Positions 13,256 through 22,625 of a stretch of 64,000 bases of DNA are shown piece by piece. The stretch comes from CAYWVR01 sp964461715. GTDB lineage: Bacteria > Planctomycetota > Phycisphaerae > FEN-1346. The notes beneath the pieces were generated by a model. That model saw only the letters and a program-made list of their open reading frames with translations, was not told where the DNA came from and did not search any database. Position 1 is the stretch's first letter. Each line of letters opens with the position of its first letter. The DNA lies in the NCBI GenBank assembly GCA_964461715.1, contig CAYWVR010000003.1, forward strand, positions 62,001 to 126,000. Direction: 5' to 3'. A program made the position numbers and the translations under genes.

Positions 13256-15676
13256 TTACTCGAGGACCAGCTTGTCGTCGACAACCCGGACGGTCCGTTT
13301 GCCGACCGTCACGGTCCCGTCGCCCTCGACCTTCATCTCGGGCACGGGCTTGCCCGCCTCGGCGAGGACGAACACAGTCACATACCGGCCCTGGCCCTCG
13401 GCCGCAACCGTTTTCTCGTGAAGCGGCCCGCCCGCGGCGAGGACCCCCGCGAGACGGGGCCCGTCGGGGTCGCCGACCGTGTACCGGTTCCCGTCGACGG
13501 CGATCGGCCCGGCGTCCTTCGTCAGGGGCAGATGCCAGGCGGAGGCGAGGCCCTTTCCCGCCTTGTCGTGGACGTGCTCGGCGAGGGCCACCAGCAGCGG
13601 GCACCCGGACGCGCCGCTCGCGTCGACGGCCATCGAGCGGGTCCCGCGGACGCCCTGGTCGAGCATCGGCCCGCCCCAATGCGTCAGGTCCACGCGCTCG
13701 CCCGTCATGCCCTCGCCCGCGCCCTTCTTCTTGTCGATCTGATGGAGATACGCCTGGAAGAGGTCCATGTCCAGGATGCGCACGCGCTCCAGTGGCCGCC
13801 GCTCCTGCGTGACGACGGGGCCCTGGAGCTCGTTCTTGAACGAGATCTGTGCCAGGCGCACCAGATACTGCCCGTCGATCCACTTGCGGCCCAGGCCCCA
13901 GAGCTCCAGGTTCGAGAGGACCCCCGACCGTTCGTAATGGCACCCGCCGCGCGTGCGGCTCTTGAGGTTCGTCACCAGGAGGATGTCGTCCTCCGTGCCC
14001 CAGGTCGGGCGGAAGACGTAGTGGCCCACGAGGGGGTCGGGCGAGACCCAGCGGAGGCTTTCGCTCGGGGGCTTCGCCTCGACATCGAAGGGGTACGAGA
14101 CCAGGGCGAACGGGGCGTAGAAGCCCATGCTGACGCCGAAGGTCCGGTTGCCCTGCATGCCCGCGGTGCGATCGAGGACCCACTTGACGCCGGGCATCAT
14201 GTCCTCGGGTACGGTCACGAGACCCATCGACCAGACGAGGCCGCTCAGCTTCTCGCCGTCGACGCTCTCGCCGGCGTGGGCGAAGCGCCGGCCGGGAGGG
14301 GCCTCGATGAGGTACCCGGCGGCGATCCAGTCGCCGAGGGTCCGGGCGTCGATGATCTTGCCGGCGGCATTGGGGTAGGCGTGGAGAATCTGGAGGAACC
14401 CGCGACGCATAGTCATGCCGCGGTAGAACGTTCCCTCCATGCCGTAGGCCCCGCCGCCGAGGCCGTAACGGATATAGTCGCGGATCTCGCGGCCGGCGAT
14501 CTCGGCGACGTAGGCGGCCTCGTTCAGGAGCCGGCCCTCGGAGTTCTTCTCGCCCTGGATGGCAAGGGCGGCGATGCCCATGGCCCCGGCCCGGATGCCG
14601 TTGTGGTTCGACCAGACGTTCGGGTTGAAACCGCCCATGCCCTTACCGTGCGCGGTGCCGGTCGCCAGCTCCATCGTCCGCCGCTGGAGATCGTCGATGC
14701 AGCGAAGGCGGAAGCCCTCGTCGAGGGCATCGTGCACCAAGTCGAAGGCGAGCGCGAACCCGAGGGCCCGCGGGGCGTGGTGGATGTCCTGGCCGCCCCC
14801 GCTTCCGCGCAGACTGGTCCGCTCAATCAGGTCCCGGGCCTGGTCCGCGTACTTCGCTTCGCCCGTCATCAGGTACGCGAAGCCGTAGCCGACGGCGGGC
14901 CACGAGATGAACTTGTCGCCCTGCGAGGGACCCGGCACGTCGAGGACCTGCATCATGCGGGCCAGGATGGCCTGGCCGGCGGGGGTCTTGGCCCGGGCCT
15001 TCAGCTTCGCCAAGTCGGCCTTGCGGAAGATGAGGCGCGGGTGCTCGCCCGGCTCCGGCGGGACGAAGTTCTCGACCTCGCCCGGCCACGGGTCCAGAAT
15101 TCGGCCCGCCACCTTCCCGGAGACGGCGGCGGTCTCGCCCCCCCCCTCGGCCTCGGCCTCGTCCTCCTTCTCCTCCTTCCCGCCCGCACCCAGGATGGCT
15201 TTGCGGAGGCCGGGCGGCAGGTTGGTCGGGAGGTCGCGCGCCGTGGGCTTGGGCACGCCGAGGCGGGGGACCTTCATGGGCTCGACGGCGCCGGCGGTGA
15301 AACTGCCCTCGTAGGTCCCTTCGAATCCCTCGCCCGCGCGGCGGAGGATGATCGTATAGCGGCCCGTGCCGCCCTTGACCCACCGGTCGGCACCGTGGCG
15401 GACCTTGACGACGAGCGTGCGGACGCCGTCCTCGAGGTCGTTCTTGATGACCTGGGCCTCGGTGTGGCCACGGTTGTAGGTGACGGCGTAGCCCCAGCCC
15501 GCCTGGGGCCACTCCCCGCCGCGCACGGGGAACTCGAGCTCGAGGTCGTGGCGCTCCTCGCCCTTCGCGAGGGCGCCGTCCAGGTCGAGAACCACGTTAC
15601 CATTGGCGGGCTCGGCGCCCCGGGCCGGGGCGGCCAGAACCAGGGCCGCAACGACCAGTACGAGAACCGTTCGCAT
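13256..15676 (-). CDS. Secreted heparinase II/III- or alginate lyase-like protein
   Basis: An 806-residue exported protein with a clear signal peptide (residues 1-19). Residues about 20-150 form a beta-rich module with YTIILRRAGEGFEGTYEG, resembling the N-terminal modules of the neighbouring giant PQQ protein. The helical toroid typical of uronate lyases begins near 205 (HPRLIFRKADLAKLKARAKT) and continues through NVWSNHNGIRAGAMGIAALA and GMEGTFYRGMTMRR. The C-terminal third is a beta-sandwich typical of heparinase II/III-type proteins. The start at MRTVLVLV is preceded by AAGGAG. It probably degrades an acidic polysaccharide, but catalytic Tyr/His residues were not mapped. Confidence 0.75.
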   Translation of the reverse strand: MRTVLVLVVAALVLAAPARGAEPANGNVVLDLDGALAKGEERHDLELEFPVRGGEWPQAGWGYAVTYNRGHTEAQVIKNDLEDGVRTLVVKVRHGADRWVKGGTGRYTIILRRAGEGFEGTYEGSFTAGAVEPMKVPRLGVPKPTARDLPTNLPPGLRKAILGAGGKEEKEDEAEAEGGGETAAVSGKVAGRILDPWPGEVENFVPPEPGEHPRLIFRKADLAKLKARAKTPAGQAILARMMQVLDVPGPSQGDKFISWPAVGYGFAYLMTGEAKYADQARDLIERTSLRGSGGGQDIHHAPRALGFALAFDLVHDALDEGFRLRCIDDLQRRTMELATGTAHGKGMGGFNPNVWSNHNGIRAGAMGIAALAIQGEKNSEGRLLNEAAYVAEIAGREIRDYIRYGLGGGAYGMEGTFYRGMTMRRGFLQILHAYPNAAGKIIDARTLGDWIAAGYLIEAPPGRRFAHAGESVDGEKLSGLVWSMGLVTVPEDMMPGVKWVLDRTAGMQGNRTFGVSMGFYAPFALVSYPFDVEAKPPSESLRWVSPDPLVGHYVFRPTWGTEDDILLVTNLKSRTRGGCHYERSGVLSNLELWGLGRKWIDGQYLVRLAQISFKNELQGPVVTQERRPLERVRILDMDLFQAYLHQIDKKKGAGEGMTGERVDLTHWGGPMLDQGVRGTRSMAVDASGASGCPLLVALAEHVHDKAGKGLASAWHLPLTKDAGPIAVDGNRYTVGDPDGPRLAGVLAAGGPLHEKTVAAEGQGRYVTVFVLAEAGKPVPEMKVEGDGTVTVGKRTVRVVDDKLVLE

Positions 15677-15699
15677 CCTCAGTCTCCTTGTCATGAGCA

Positions 15700-18600
15700 T
15701 CACTTCGCGTTATCGAGTTCCTGGAGGATCGCGTCGGCGGCCTTCGCCTCGTCGGTGCCCGCCAGGTCGCGGACGATTCGCTCGAGCTCCCCGCGCACCT
15801 CGCGGGCCCGCGCCCGCCGCCGGGCCATGACCGTCGGCGGGTGCGGCAGTTCCCGGAACACCGGCGCCAGCCACGGCCCGCGGTCCTCGCCGGCCGCCGC
15901 CTTGAAGTAGGACGGGGCGACGCGGACCTCGTATTCATAGAACCCCGGCACGAGGTGGAAGGCGTCGCCGGGTTTGATCTCCCGGCCCCCCAGCCGCTCT
16001 GTCACGCCCGGGGTCCGAAGCATCGGCACGACGAAGCGGTCGCGCGTGTTCGCGAGGACCGTCCGGAGGACCCCGGCCCGCTCGGGACCCGCCACGGCCC
16101 GCGGATCGACCCGGGTCTGGAAGACCGGGACGATGTCGCCGGTGCCCTGCAGCGCCGACTGTCGCTTGTAGAGCGGCGGGTCGCGGAAGGCCGCCTCCCG
16201 CGAAAGGGGTGCGCCGTCGCCGTCGGTCCAGAACGTCGGGGCCCGCCCCTCCACGAGGGTCTGGACGGGCGCGCCGGGCTCGGGCACGAAATTCCCCATC
16301 GGAGCGACGTCGACCGGCGCCGGCATCACGAGCTTCGGCCCGATCCACGCCAGGAGCGACTCCGCGACGGCCGCCTGCTCGTACCGCCGCCCCTTCCCGT
16401 CAGTCACGCGGACGCAGACGAGCCGCTTCGGCGTCCGGAGGATCATCCGGTCGCCGGTGAAGACGGGGCTCGCGCGGGTGCCCTTGTCGATGAGGCTCGT
16501 CGCGACGGGGCGGAGCGACGCGTCGGCCCGGACGACCGCGGCCTGGCCGTGGGTCGGATGTCCCCCGTGCGTCCCGCCGCCCTGGTCGAAGCAGAAGACG
16601 TATCCGCTCGCCATGACCGGCGAGAGGTAATGATGCACGGCCCGGGTGAGGACAGGCTTTCGGCGCGCCAGGACGCGCCCGGTCGCGGCGTCCTGGCAAT
16701 GCAGCTCCAGCCGCGCGTCGGGGCAATGCGGTCCGCGGTCGAGGACGGGCATCACAGTGAAAAGATAGCTCTCATTGGCGACGCATCGGCCCTGGAAACT
16801 GCCGAAGCCGGCGTGCTCGTAGTGGCTCGCCCACCGGGGATCGTAGCCGAGGCCGCCGTCGCCGGTGGGCCAGACGGCCACCGCGAGGCTCTGCTCCTGG
16901 GCCGTCATGAAGACCGACCGCCCGTTGCCGCACACGCCAAAGGGGCGGCCGGGCTTCGAGCCGATGATCTGTTGGCCCTTGTGGTAGGCGGCGTCGGACG
17001 GACCGGGCAGCTCGACGTCGAGGGGTGCCGCGGGGATGGGGCCGTGCGAGAAATCGATCACGGCGCTCGTCGAGGTCAGGAGCACCGCCGTCTCGTCGCC
17101 CCGCTCGCCGGTGACGACGAGGCGGCCGGCGTGCCCGTGGTAGTCGCCGGGCACCGTCCACCGGCCGCGCTCGGCGCCGGTCTCGGCCTCAAGGGCCAGC
17201 ACGCCCACCAGGCCCGGGCCGCGCCGCTTACCCGGCGGGGGCTCGACGCCCTCGGGCACCGGCCAGGTGGCGGCAATCGGGCCCTCGACGAGGAGCGTGT
17301 TCTTATAGAGATGGAGCGTCGCGCGCGTCAGCTCCGCCCGCGCCAGCCAGAGGCGCTTGCCCGACGCGTCCCAGCAGGCCACCGCGCCCGTGCCCGCGTG
17401 CATCCACATGCGGCGGCCGTCCGTGACGGGAGCGGAGGCCCGGACGTCCTCGATCCGCTTGACGCGGAGGCCGAGGGCCCGGGCGTGGGCCTTGAGGATT
17501 TCGAGGCGCGCCGCGTCGTCGGCGTCGGTCCATGCCTCGGCGACCTTCGGGTCCACGAGTTCGAGGGCCGTCGCCTCGGCCGTCCAGCGCGTCTCGCCGG
17601 TGGCAAGGTCGACGCAGGCGATGCGCCCCGGATCGCTCGTCACGTAGACCGCGTCCTCGGCGACGGCCGGCCGCGTCTCCCCGCCCAGCGCCGGTCGCTG
17701 CCACGCGACGTTGATGCCGCGGTCGAGGTCCCAGGCGAGCGGCGGGTCGGCGACCGGGAAGACGTCGGGACCCGCATAGGGCACGGCCGGGGCCTTGGGC
17801 GACGGGCGCGACCCAAGCTCGGGCTCCAGGAGGCCGATCGCCAGCCGCACCCATGACGTCCGCCGGTCCCGGTGGCCGCGCACCTGCAGCCGGTTCACGC
17901 CCTTCTCGAGCGTCACCGCGACGATCTCGCGCCCCCGCTCCCGGTACCGCCAGGGCCGCTCACGGCCGGTCCAGGCGAGGCGTCCGTTGAGCCAGACCTT
18001 CGCGTGAGCGCTCGCCTCCAGGGCCAGCCAGGCGGTCCGGCGGCGGGGGCTTCGGAGCCGGGCCGTCGCGTACCAACACTCGCCGCGGAACCGGGTGTAG
18101 AAGCCCTCCTCCTCCCGGGGCGGCGCGAGGCGCGGACCGTCCGTCGCGAGCGGCTGCCAGGCGCGGGGCGCGGCGTCCTCGGGGGGCACGCCGACGCGGT
18201 TCGGGCCGGGCCGATACGCGACGCCCTCGGCCGCGACGACGTCCGGCACGAACGCATCGTTGTGCTCCAGGCCAACGGGCTGCTCGAAGGGCCCGAGAAT
18301 CTGCCACGCGGGAAGGTGCACCCACGCGTCCTTCTCCGACAAGACGTTGACGCCGTCCTCGACCGCCGTCGCCACCGTGCCACGACTGGGCCCGTTCGCA
18401 AGACCGCGCGCGGGACTGATGCCCATGAGACCGGCGCTCGACGGGGGGAGGTTCTCAAGCGCCGCGCGCGCGGCAGCCGCGAAGGCGGGGGCGTTCTCCT
18501 CGTCAAGGACCGGCACCGCGGCGTCGGTCTGGTCGAGGGCCTCGGCCAGCGGAAGCGGGTCGTGCTGGAGGGCCAGGTGCAGGGCCCGGATCTCGCGCCA

Positions 18601-19677
18601 GAGGGCAGCGAGTTGCGGGGTGGCACGGGCGGACAAGTCACCCGCGGCGTCCGCGTGTTCCACGATCATGCCGCGCACGAGCCCCGCCCCCGGGCCCAGC
18701 TTCCCCTCGGCCCGGTAGGTCCCGACGACGGCGGGCCCGCCGCGCCCGTGGATGCGACCGGCATAGGCGCCCATGTCGCCCTCGGCCTTGAACGTGCCGG
18801 CCAGACGCCCGCCGTCCAGACGCGCGTCGACGGTGCAGCGGACGACCTGCGGCGGGGCCTGCCACGTCTTGCCGCCGCCGTGCGGCACCCATCCGTCCTG
18901 ATGGAGTTGGAGGATGAGCGATCCCGTGATGCGGTCGCCCTCCAGCGCGAGGCCGGATGCGTCGCCCTCGTGCCACCCGGCGTTCCACGTGGGCGTCCGG
19001 ACCGTGACGGGGTCGAAGCGGCCCGCGGGCACCGGGAAGCGGACGACGACGGGATGGAAATCGACGGCCTTCTCGCCGGACCGCTTGTCGATGCGTTCCC
19101 AGCGAACGGCCCGGCTGAGGACCGCCTCCACCCGGACCGTGCCGTCGCGGACCCGCGCGTCGATCGTGAACCTCTGCGGGCGGGGCGTTGTGTGGCCGGT
19201 GGGGATGAAGCGGTCCCACCATCCGATCTCCGTCGCGGGCGGGAGCTTCTCGTCGAGCGTCTGGTCGAGCCGCAAGGCGACGTCCATCATGCCGCCGACG
19301 CGCCCGTCGCCGACCGCCAGCGCCGACGCGTCGGCCTCGAACCGGGCGACGGACCGCCAGGCCGCGCGGGCCCCGTTGCCGAGGTGCCAGCCCCGCCACT
19401 CCTGCATCGTGCCCTGGCTCCAAGCCGGGACGTCGGCGAAGGCGACGCGCGTGCGGCCGCCGGTGCGGCGAAGGACCACGTGGAGGTCGTCGCGGTCGGC
19501 GCCCTGTTCGAGCACCAGCGCGACCGTCTCGACGGGTCCGTCCTCGGCTCGCCGCGCGGCCAGCTCGGCGCGGAGCCCGTCGCGGCGCTCGACGAGCGCG
19601 CGGGTGTCGTCGGCGAGGCCGGCGCGGGCCGCGGAGGCACAGAGCGCGAGAAGGAGACAGGATATCCCGATTCTCAT
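15700..19677 (-). CDS. Giant secreted PQQ-propeller protein (copy 1)
   Basis: A 1325-residue exported protein. After a signal peptide (1-19) and a helical start, residues about 60-350 hold paired beta modules (GTMQEWRGWHLGNGA, WWDRFIPTGHTTPRPQ, GAYAGRIHGRGGPAVVGTY). Around 455-640 lie a WQILGPFEQPVGLEHN module and a jelly-roll domain (WLALEASAHAKVWLNGRLAW). A PQQ/BamB-like beta-propeller follows from about 665 (DRGINVAWQR, CVDLATGETRW, YVFCFDQGGGTHGG). The C-terminus has IPHPPTV and a helical tail. It is paralogous along its length to the 1559-residue protein at 24457-29136. Such proteins are common in planctomycetes; function unknown, likely periplasmic or surface. Confidence 0.8.
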   Translation of the reverse strand: MRIGISCLLLALCASAARAGLADDTRALVERRDGLRAELAARRAEDGPVETVALVLEQGADRDDLHVVLRRTGGRTRVAFADVPAWSQGTMQEWRGWHLGNGARAAWRSVARFEADASALAVGDGRVGGMMDVALRLDQTLDEKLPPATEIGWWDRFIPTGHTTPRPQRFTIDARVRDGTVRVEAVLSRAVRWERIDKRSGEKAVDFHPVVVRFPVPAGRFDPVTVRTPTWNAGWHEGDASGLALEGDRITGSLILQLHQDGWVPHGGGKTWQAPPQVVRCTVDARLDGGRLAGTFKAEGDMGAYAGRIHGRGGPAVVGTYRAEGKLGPGAGLVRGMIVEHADAAGDLSARATPQLAALWREIRALHLALQHDPLPLAEALDQTDAAVPVLDEENAPAFAAAARAALENLPPSSAGLMGISPARGLANGPSRGTVATAVEDGVNVLSEKDAWVHLPAWQILGPFEQPVGLEHNDAFVPDVVAAEGVAYRPGPNRVGVPPEDAAPRAWQPLATDGPRLAPPREEEGFYTRFRGECWYATARLRSPRRRTAWLALEASAHAKVWLNGRLAWTGRERPWRYRERGREIVAVTLEKGVNRLQVRGHRDRRTSWVRLAIGLLEPELGSRPSPKAPAVPYAGPDVFPVADPPLAWDLDRGINVAWQRPALGGETRPAVAEDAVYVTSDPGRIACVDLATGETRWTAEATALELVDPKVAEAWTDADDAARLEILKAHARALGLRVKRIEDVRASAPVTDGRRMWMHAGTGAVACWDASGKRLWLARAELTRATLHLYKNTLLVEGPIAATWPVPEGVEPPPGKRRGPGLVGVLALEAETGAERGRWTVPGDYHGHAGRLVVTGERGDETAVLLTSTSAVIDFSHGPIPAAPLDVELPGPSDAAYHKGQQIIGSKPGRPFGVCGNGRSVFMTAQEQSLAVAVWPTGDGGLGYDPRWASHYEHAGFGSFQGRCVANESYLFTVMPVLDRGPHCPDARLELHCQDAATGRVLARRKPVLTRAVHHYLSPVMASGYVFCFDQGGGTHGGHPTHGQAAVVRADASLRPVATSLIDKGTRASPVFTGDRMILRTPKRLVCVRVTDGKGRRYEQAAVAESLLAWIGPKLVMPAPVDVAPMGNFVPEPGAPVQTLVEGRAPTFWTDGDGAPLSREAAFRDPPLYKRQSALQGTGDIVPVFQTRVDPRAVAGPERAGVLRTVLANTRDRFVVPMLRTPGVTERLGGREIKPGDAFHLVPGFYEYEVRVAPSYFKAAAGEDRGPWLAPVFRELPHPPTVMARRRARAREVRGELERIVRDLAGTDEAKAADAILQELDNAK

Positions 19678-19713
19678 GTCGCTGTTCCTCTCAAGGCGTC
19701 GGCTCAGGCGACC

Positions 19714-21012
19714 TTACCCGACCGCCCGCGGCTGCCAGGCCCGTCCGAGCAGGGCGAAGTGGGCGTTCTTCTCGGCCACCGACGCAAAGCGCGTCTCGAC
19801 CGCCGGGTCCAGGTAGCCGCCCTTCTCGGTCAGCGTCGCGGCCGTGTGGCCGAGGAAGATGTCGGCCCCGCGGCGGAAGGTCTCGACGACAGGGGCAAGC
19901 TCCGGGGCGTCGAAATCGTCGACGAAGGGCTGCCCCGGCGCGTTCATCTCGGTGCCCACGTGGACGGGCAGGCCGCGCTTCTCGGCCAGGCGGACCACCG
20001 CGTGGAGGTTTGCGACCTTGACCTTCCTGGCCTCCGCATCATCGAGGTTCCAGTTGCGGTCGGGGATGATGTTCATCGCCGCCACCCCGTCGCTCATCTC
20101 GAGGTCCATGAGGGCCTCGATGTCGGCCTCGGCGGGGCTCGTGCCGTCAAGCCAGGTGAGCGTGGGGATGCCGCCGAGCGTGCGGGCGAAGCGGTCGACG
20201 TCGCGCCAGAGGGGGAAGGTGGTCGGCGTCGGAGCCTGGTATCCCACCCCGCCGCACTTCATCGTCCTGGCGCGGATCGTCGCCTGGAGAGATCGCGAAT
20301 CGTCCAGCAGCGTCTCGGCCTTCGCGGCCCCGAGCCCCAGCCGGTCGGCCCAGAAGCGGGCCCGCTCCGCCCGGTCCGGGTAGACGGCCTCGGCCTTCGC
20401 CTCGTACGCCGCGCACAGGTGCCGCTCGGTCGGCGTCCCGGAGGGCGAGAGCGGAAGGACGTCCGCCTCATAATCGAGCCGCACGGGATCGAGGGCCTCG
20501 TTGACGCGCGTGACGACGTCCTCGTTGCGCCGGCGGGCCCCGGTGCGGAGGCGGTCGGCGAAGTCGCGGGCCTGGGGGTCCTCCAGCTCCGTCGGCACGA
20601 GGCCGGCGGCCATGTGGTAGGCCACGCCGGGCTCGCCGGGCGAGTTGATTTCCTGGTCGGCCCGCTCGGGGACATAGACGCGGGTCTCCATGCCGGCGGT
20701 GGTGGGGATGCCCGCCCGGACGCCCGCCCGAAAAAACTCCGCGATGCCGTCGAGGACGTCGAAGTCGACAAGGCCGACGGCCCGCAGCCCCTCCCGCCGC
20801 GCCCGCCACACGAGGTGGGTCGGCGAGTAGCCGAGGGCGTTGTAGGAGTAGAAGGAGTGGGCGTGGAGGTTGACGCGCGGCCGGGGGTCGGGCAGACGGA
20901 GGGTTCCCGCCTCGACGAGGGCCATCAGCGCTTCGAGCGCGGCCTCGCGCTCGGCGGGGTCGAAGTCGTCGAGCCGGGTTTCGAGTTCGGCGACGCGTGC
21001 GTCCTGATCCAA
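19714..21012 (-). CDS. PHP-domain-like metal-dependent protein
   Basis: A 432-residue protein with a PHP-type first motif, NLHAHSFYSYNALGYSP, near residue 45, and later conserved histidines and acids (LVDFDVLDG, TAGMETRVYV, LPVHVGTEMNAPGQPF, IFLGHTAATLTEKGGY). PHP proteins bind several metals and hydrolyse phosphoesters; whether this divergent member does is unknown. The TTG start was chosen because AGGAGG lies 7 bases upstream, there is no suitable ATG, and a sigma-70 promoter sits about 60 bases away. It is first in the minus-strand run that contains the giant PQQ protein and the lyase. Confidence 0.72.
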   Translation of the reverse strand: MDQDARVAELETRLDDFDPAEREAALEALMALVEAGTLRLPDPRPRVNLHAHSFYSYNALGYSPTHLVWRARREGLRAVGLVDFDVLDGIAEFFRAGVRAGIPTTAGMETRVYVPERADQEINSPGEPGVAYHMAAGLVPTELEDPQARDFADRLRTGARRRNEDVVTRVNEALDPVRLDYEADVLPLSPSGTPTERHLCAAYEAKAEAVYPDRAERARFWADRLGLGAAKAETLLDDSRSLQATIRARTMKCGGVGYQAPTPTTFPLWRDVDRFARTLGGIPTLTWLDGTSPAEADIEALMDLEMSDGVAAMNIIPDRNWNLDDAEARKVKVANLHAVVRLAEKRGLPVHVGTEMNAPGQPFVDDFDAPELAPVVETFRRGADIFLGHTAATLTEKGGYLDPAVETRFASVAEKNAHFALLGRAWQPRAVG

Positions 21013-21072
21013 GGCGGACCTCCTGCCGGCCGGGCATGACGCGGCCTCACGACCGCGGCTCAAGAGCCCATG

Positions 21073-21101
21073 TCTATAGCACGTTCGGGGCGGCGGCTCA
21101 A
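21073..21101 (-). promoter_or_regulatory. Promoter of the PHP-PQQ-lyase run
   Basis: On the minus strand TTGAGC (21096-21101) and TATAGA (21073-21078) are 17 bases apart. Predicted start near 21066, about 54 bases before the TTG start codon. It is divergent from the promoter at 21122. Confidence 0.65.
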
Positions 21102-21121
21102 GGGGCGTCCCGTTTCCGGGG

Positions 21122-21150
21122 GTGACACGAGGCCGGGGTCGCGTTACAAT
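21122..21150 (+). promoter_or_regulatory. Promoter of the pRiA4b ORF-3-like gene
   Basis: GTGACA (21122-21127, five of six -35 bases) and TACAAT (21145-21150) are 17 bases apart. Start near 21157, about 28 bases before the ATG, with AAGGAG in between. Confidence 0.65.
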
Positions 21151-21184
21151 CCCGGCGCGGTTTTGCGGGCGCAAGGAGTCCCCT

Positions 21185-22612
21185 ATGCTTACATACTTCG
21201 ACTTCGCCGTGTCCCTGGACGGGATCAAACCGCGCATCTGGCGGCGGTTTCTCCTGGCCAGGGACGCCACCTTCCTGGACCTCCACCAGGCGATCCAGGA
21301 CGCAGCCCCCTGGGACGACTACCACCTCTTCGCCTTCTCCGAGCCCGGACGGCGGGGGCGCGAGATCGCCGCCAGCGGCGAGGACGGCAGCCCGGTCCCC
21401 GCGGCCCGAGTGCCCCTGGCGGCAGTGTTCGCGAATCCCAAGGACAAATGTCTCTACACCTACGACTTTGGCGACGGCTGGCGGCACACGGTCGAGCTGA
21501 AGGGAATCAAGCAGGAGCCGGAGACCTTCCATCGCCGCCTCACGGGCGGGGCCCGCGCGTTCCCGCCGGAGGACTGCGGCGGCGCGTGGGGCTACGGCGC
21601 CTGCCTGGCCGCCGTCGGGGCCCTCGACGTCGACGAGGCCGATCTCTGTCCCGAGATGATCGAAGAGCGCCGCGAGTGGCTCGACCCTGAGTGGGACCCC
21701 GAGGCCTTCGACCTCGCGGAGGCCGCGAAGGTCTTCGACGAGGCGGCGCGTCCCGGTCCGCGGCTCGGGCCGTCGCACGAGGACGTCGTCGACGAAGACG
21801 AGGGCGACGAAGACGAGCCGTGGCCCGAGGAGGACGATTCCCATTTCGGCCCGTCGTTCGTCGACCAGCTCCTGGAATTCGTGCCCCGGATGCGCGTGCC
21901 GCGCGGCCTCGTGATGCCCGCGTGCATCACGCCGCACGCCCGCGAGAAGATCCGCGACTTGCCGGGCATGGACCCGGCGTGGGTCGCGGCAATGGACCAG
22001 GCCGACCCGGAGGACGCCGCGGTCGGCCTGACGATCGACCAGGCCCGCGCGCTGGCGACCTTCCTGCGGAACCAGACCCGCGGTCGGGACCGAACCGAGA
22101 CCGACGGCCTGGTGCTCGAGATCATCGCCTCGCGGCTCGCGGACTCCATGGCCCTGTACGAGGAGGCCGACCTGGACAAGGTCGGGCGTCCGCGCGACGC
22201 CGCCGCGGGCCCGATGGACGCCGCCATGCTCAAGCACGAGAACGCGATGCTCCACACCGCGGGCCTCATCGACACCGAGGAGCTGGCCCGCCGCATCGAC
22301 GCTCGCATCGCCGATCCCCGGGAGACGCTCTCGGTGCGCCTGACGATCGGCCAGCGCCGGGCCTTCGCCGAGGCCTTCGAGATGCCGCCCGACGTCGAGG
22401 CCCGTTTCGCCCTGGACTCCAAGAAGGCCGAGGACGTGCCTATGGAGGCGAGGGAGCTTGCCTGGTTCCAGATCGAGACTTCGGAGATACTCGAGGAGAT
22501 GCCCACGGGTAGCCTGCACGGGAGGCTGGGCCGCGGCCTGGCGCGCATCGAGAAGGCCCTCGAGGGCCTCCTCGTCCCGCTGCCGGGCGACGAGGTCTAC
22601 ATCGGTATCTGA
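21185..22612 (+). CDS. Plasmid pRiA4b ORF-3-like protein with a long C-terminal extension
   Basis: A 475-residue protein. Residues about 1-165 match the pRiA4b ORF-3 family: FDFAVSLDGIKPRIWRRFLL, DLHQAIQDAAPWDDYHLFAF, YTYDFGDGWRHTVELKGI, and PPEDCGGAWGYGACLAA. An acidic linker (about 195-220, rich in D and E) leads to some 250 residues of mostly helical sequence that I do not recognise. GGAG is 6 bases before the ATG. The gene stands alone on the plus strand between two minus-strand sugar-related runs. The family often occurs on plasmids and near mobile DNA, but its biochemical role is unknown. Confidence 0.82.
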   Translation: MLTYFDFAVSLDGIKPRIWRRFLLARDATFLDLHQAIQDAAPWDDYHLFAFSEPGRRGREIAASGEDGSPVPAARVPLAAVFANPKDKCLYTYDFGDGWRHTVELKGIKQEPETFHRRLTGGARAFPPEDCGGAWGYGACLAAVGALDVDEADLCPEMIEERREWLDPEWDPEAFDLAEAAKVFDEAARPGPRLGPSHEDVVDEDEGDEDEPWPEEDDSHFGPSFVDQLLEFVPRMRVPRGLVMPACITPHAREKIRDLPGMDPAWVAAMDQADPEDAAVGLTIDQARALATFLRNQTRGRDRTETDGLVLEIIASRLADSMALYEEADLDKVGRPRDAAAGPMDAAMLKHENAMLHTAGLIDTEELARRIDARIADPRETLSVRLTIGQRRAFAEAFEMPPDVEARFALDSKKAEDVPMEARELAWFQIETSEILEEMPTGSLHGRLGRGLARIEKALEGLLVPLPGDEVYIGI

Positions 22613-22625
22613 CACCGCGCGGGCC

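Noticed and set aside
15114..15190. Low-complexity Glu/Gly-rich stretch in the lyase as a possible repeat expansion
   Set aside because: It is a short flexible linker between two domains, common in exported proteins, with no regular repeat unit.
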